Positions 59,868 to 60,031 of a DNA stretch of 60,031 nt are shown here, in pieces (position 1 is the stretch's first letter; every line of letters begins with the position of its first letter). Source of the stretch: an uncultured Lachnospiraceae bacterium (GTDB lineage Bacteria > Bacillota > Clostridia > Lachnospirales > Lachnospiraceae). Under the pieces are notes generated by a model. That model was not told the origin of the DNA. It worked only from the letters and a program-made list of their open reading frames with translations, and did no database searches. The stretch covers positions 1 to 60,031 of the forward strand of contig CAJTWA010000027.1 of the NCBI GenBank assembly GCA_910580195.1, given 5' to 3'. Position numbers and translations under genes: made by a program.

Positions 59868-59957
59868 AGACAAAAAAGCAATAATAAGTCCATGAGGACA
59901 AAGAATGAAATCCCCGAACTGTACGGCAATACAGTCCGGGGATTCTTCTTGTCTTTT
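59868..59957 (+). ncRNA. Putative type I antitoxin RNA, about 90 nt
   Basis: A short transcript from the promoter at 59833-59861 would end at the hairpin AATCCCCGAACTGTA (59909-59923) / TACAGTCCGGGGATT (59930-59944) followed by CTTCTTGTCTTTT. It contains no protein frame with a ribosome site. It converges on the 3' end of the toxin-like gene on the other strand (59981-60031), whose transcript would read through the same hairpin and so be complementary to it. This is the usual arrangement for 3'-overlapping type I antitoxins such as RatA. Confidence 0.6.
59909..59957. terminator. Bidirectional terminator hairpin
   Basis: A stem of about 14 bp with one mismatch and a 6-base loop; T-rich on the plus strand (CTTCTTGTCTTTT) and moderately T-rich on the minus strand (TTTCATTCTTTG). 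It can end both the RNA and the opposing toxin message. Confidence 0.7.
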
Positions 59958-59980
59958 ATACTGGCAAAGCACCCAGTAGG

Positions 59981-60031
59981 CTATTTGTTGTCCTTATGGC
60001 CGCCATCTAGCCATTTGATGATGTAGTGACA
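59981..60031 (-). CDS. C-terminus of a small hydrophobic type I toxin (partial at window edge)
   Basis: The last 16 codons read CHYIIKWLDGGHKDNK and stop. A short hydrophobic run followed by KWLD and a basic tail is typical of small (about 30-residue) holin-like or TxpA/BsrG-like toxins of Firmicutes. The 5' part lies beyond the window. The opposing RNA at 59868-59957 is the matching antitoxin candidate. Confidence 0.55.
   Translation of the reverse strand, partial: CHYIIKWLDGGHKDNK

Noticed and set aside
59796..60026. 76-residue plus-strand open frame at the right edge
   Set aside because: It crosses the antisense-RNA promoter and terminator and has no family resemblance; the RNA/toxin reading explains the region better.

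Overview
The window looks like a chromosomal segment of a gut-type Firmicute, most likely a Lachnospiraceae member. This rests on Gram-positive style AGGAGG ribosome sites, lipoprotein signal peptides, an LplB/YtcP/LplA sugar transporter with a YesMN-like two-component system, an Lsa-type ABC-F protein, Uma2/Rpn/DUF1703 nuclease families and MITE-like repeats. I saw no rRNA, tRNA or CRISPR array.

Layout. 0-3.4 kb is an AT-rich patch of nuclease/transposase-like genes (Rpn, Uma2) with duplicated, truncated remnants. 3.4-10 kb holds an AgrC/LytTR-type two-component pair and, divergently, a 1329-residue secreted repeat protein; an IS66-like MITE sits between them. 10-12.7 kb is another AT-rich accessory patch (YhcG-type nuclease, small unknown proteins, an integrase-like fragment). 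12.7-15.3 kb carries ychF and a MATE exporter. 15.4-19.6 kb is a sugar module: a LacI regulator divergent from xylulokinase and a FucI/AraA-fold isomerase, with a palindromic operator just downstream of the xylB promoter. 19.8-23 kb has an Rpn tail, a DUF1703 ATPase/nuclease and two unknown genes. 23-25.5 kb is an ABC-F gene with a complex leader. 25.9-42.7 kb is a carbohydrate island: ABC permeases and binding protein, YesMN-like kinase/regulator, a YicI-like GH31 alpha-xylosidase, a GH3 beta-glycosidase, a second binding protein and a chemoreceptor. Alpha-xylosidase plus beta-glucosidase suggests xyloglucan-type oligosaccharides. 42.8-45.2 kb has a CPBP protease and a phosphohexomutase. 45.2-51.9 kb is a rearranged AT-rich region with toxin-antitoxin genes, low-GC secreted and unknown proteins, an orphan LytTR regulator, and a second copy of the mutase 3' end fused to a decayed ISAs1 transposase. 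52-59.7 kb is an operon-like run: DUF6273 lipoprotein, frameshifted binding protein, two MalF/MalG permeases, an HlyD-like adaptor and a membrane protein. The right edge carries an apparent type I toxin-antitoxin locus.

The most unusual content is between the genes. Two related structured elements (23611-23789 and 33730-34070) share a core, have perfect 23-bp and 33-bp terminal inverted repeats of different sequence, show compensatory changes in internal stems, share the same 3' tail, and are each entered through a tandem array whose last unit forms part of the left arm. This is my leading candidate for an undescribed RNA or hairpin-DNA element. Minisatellites with periods of 20-66 bp occupy at least eight intergenic regions, and two proteins carry in-frame low-complexity insertions that may be related.
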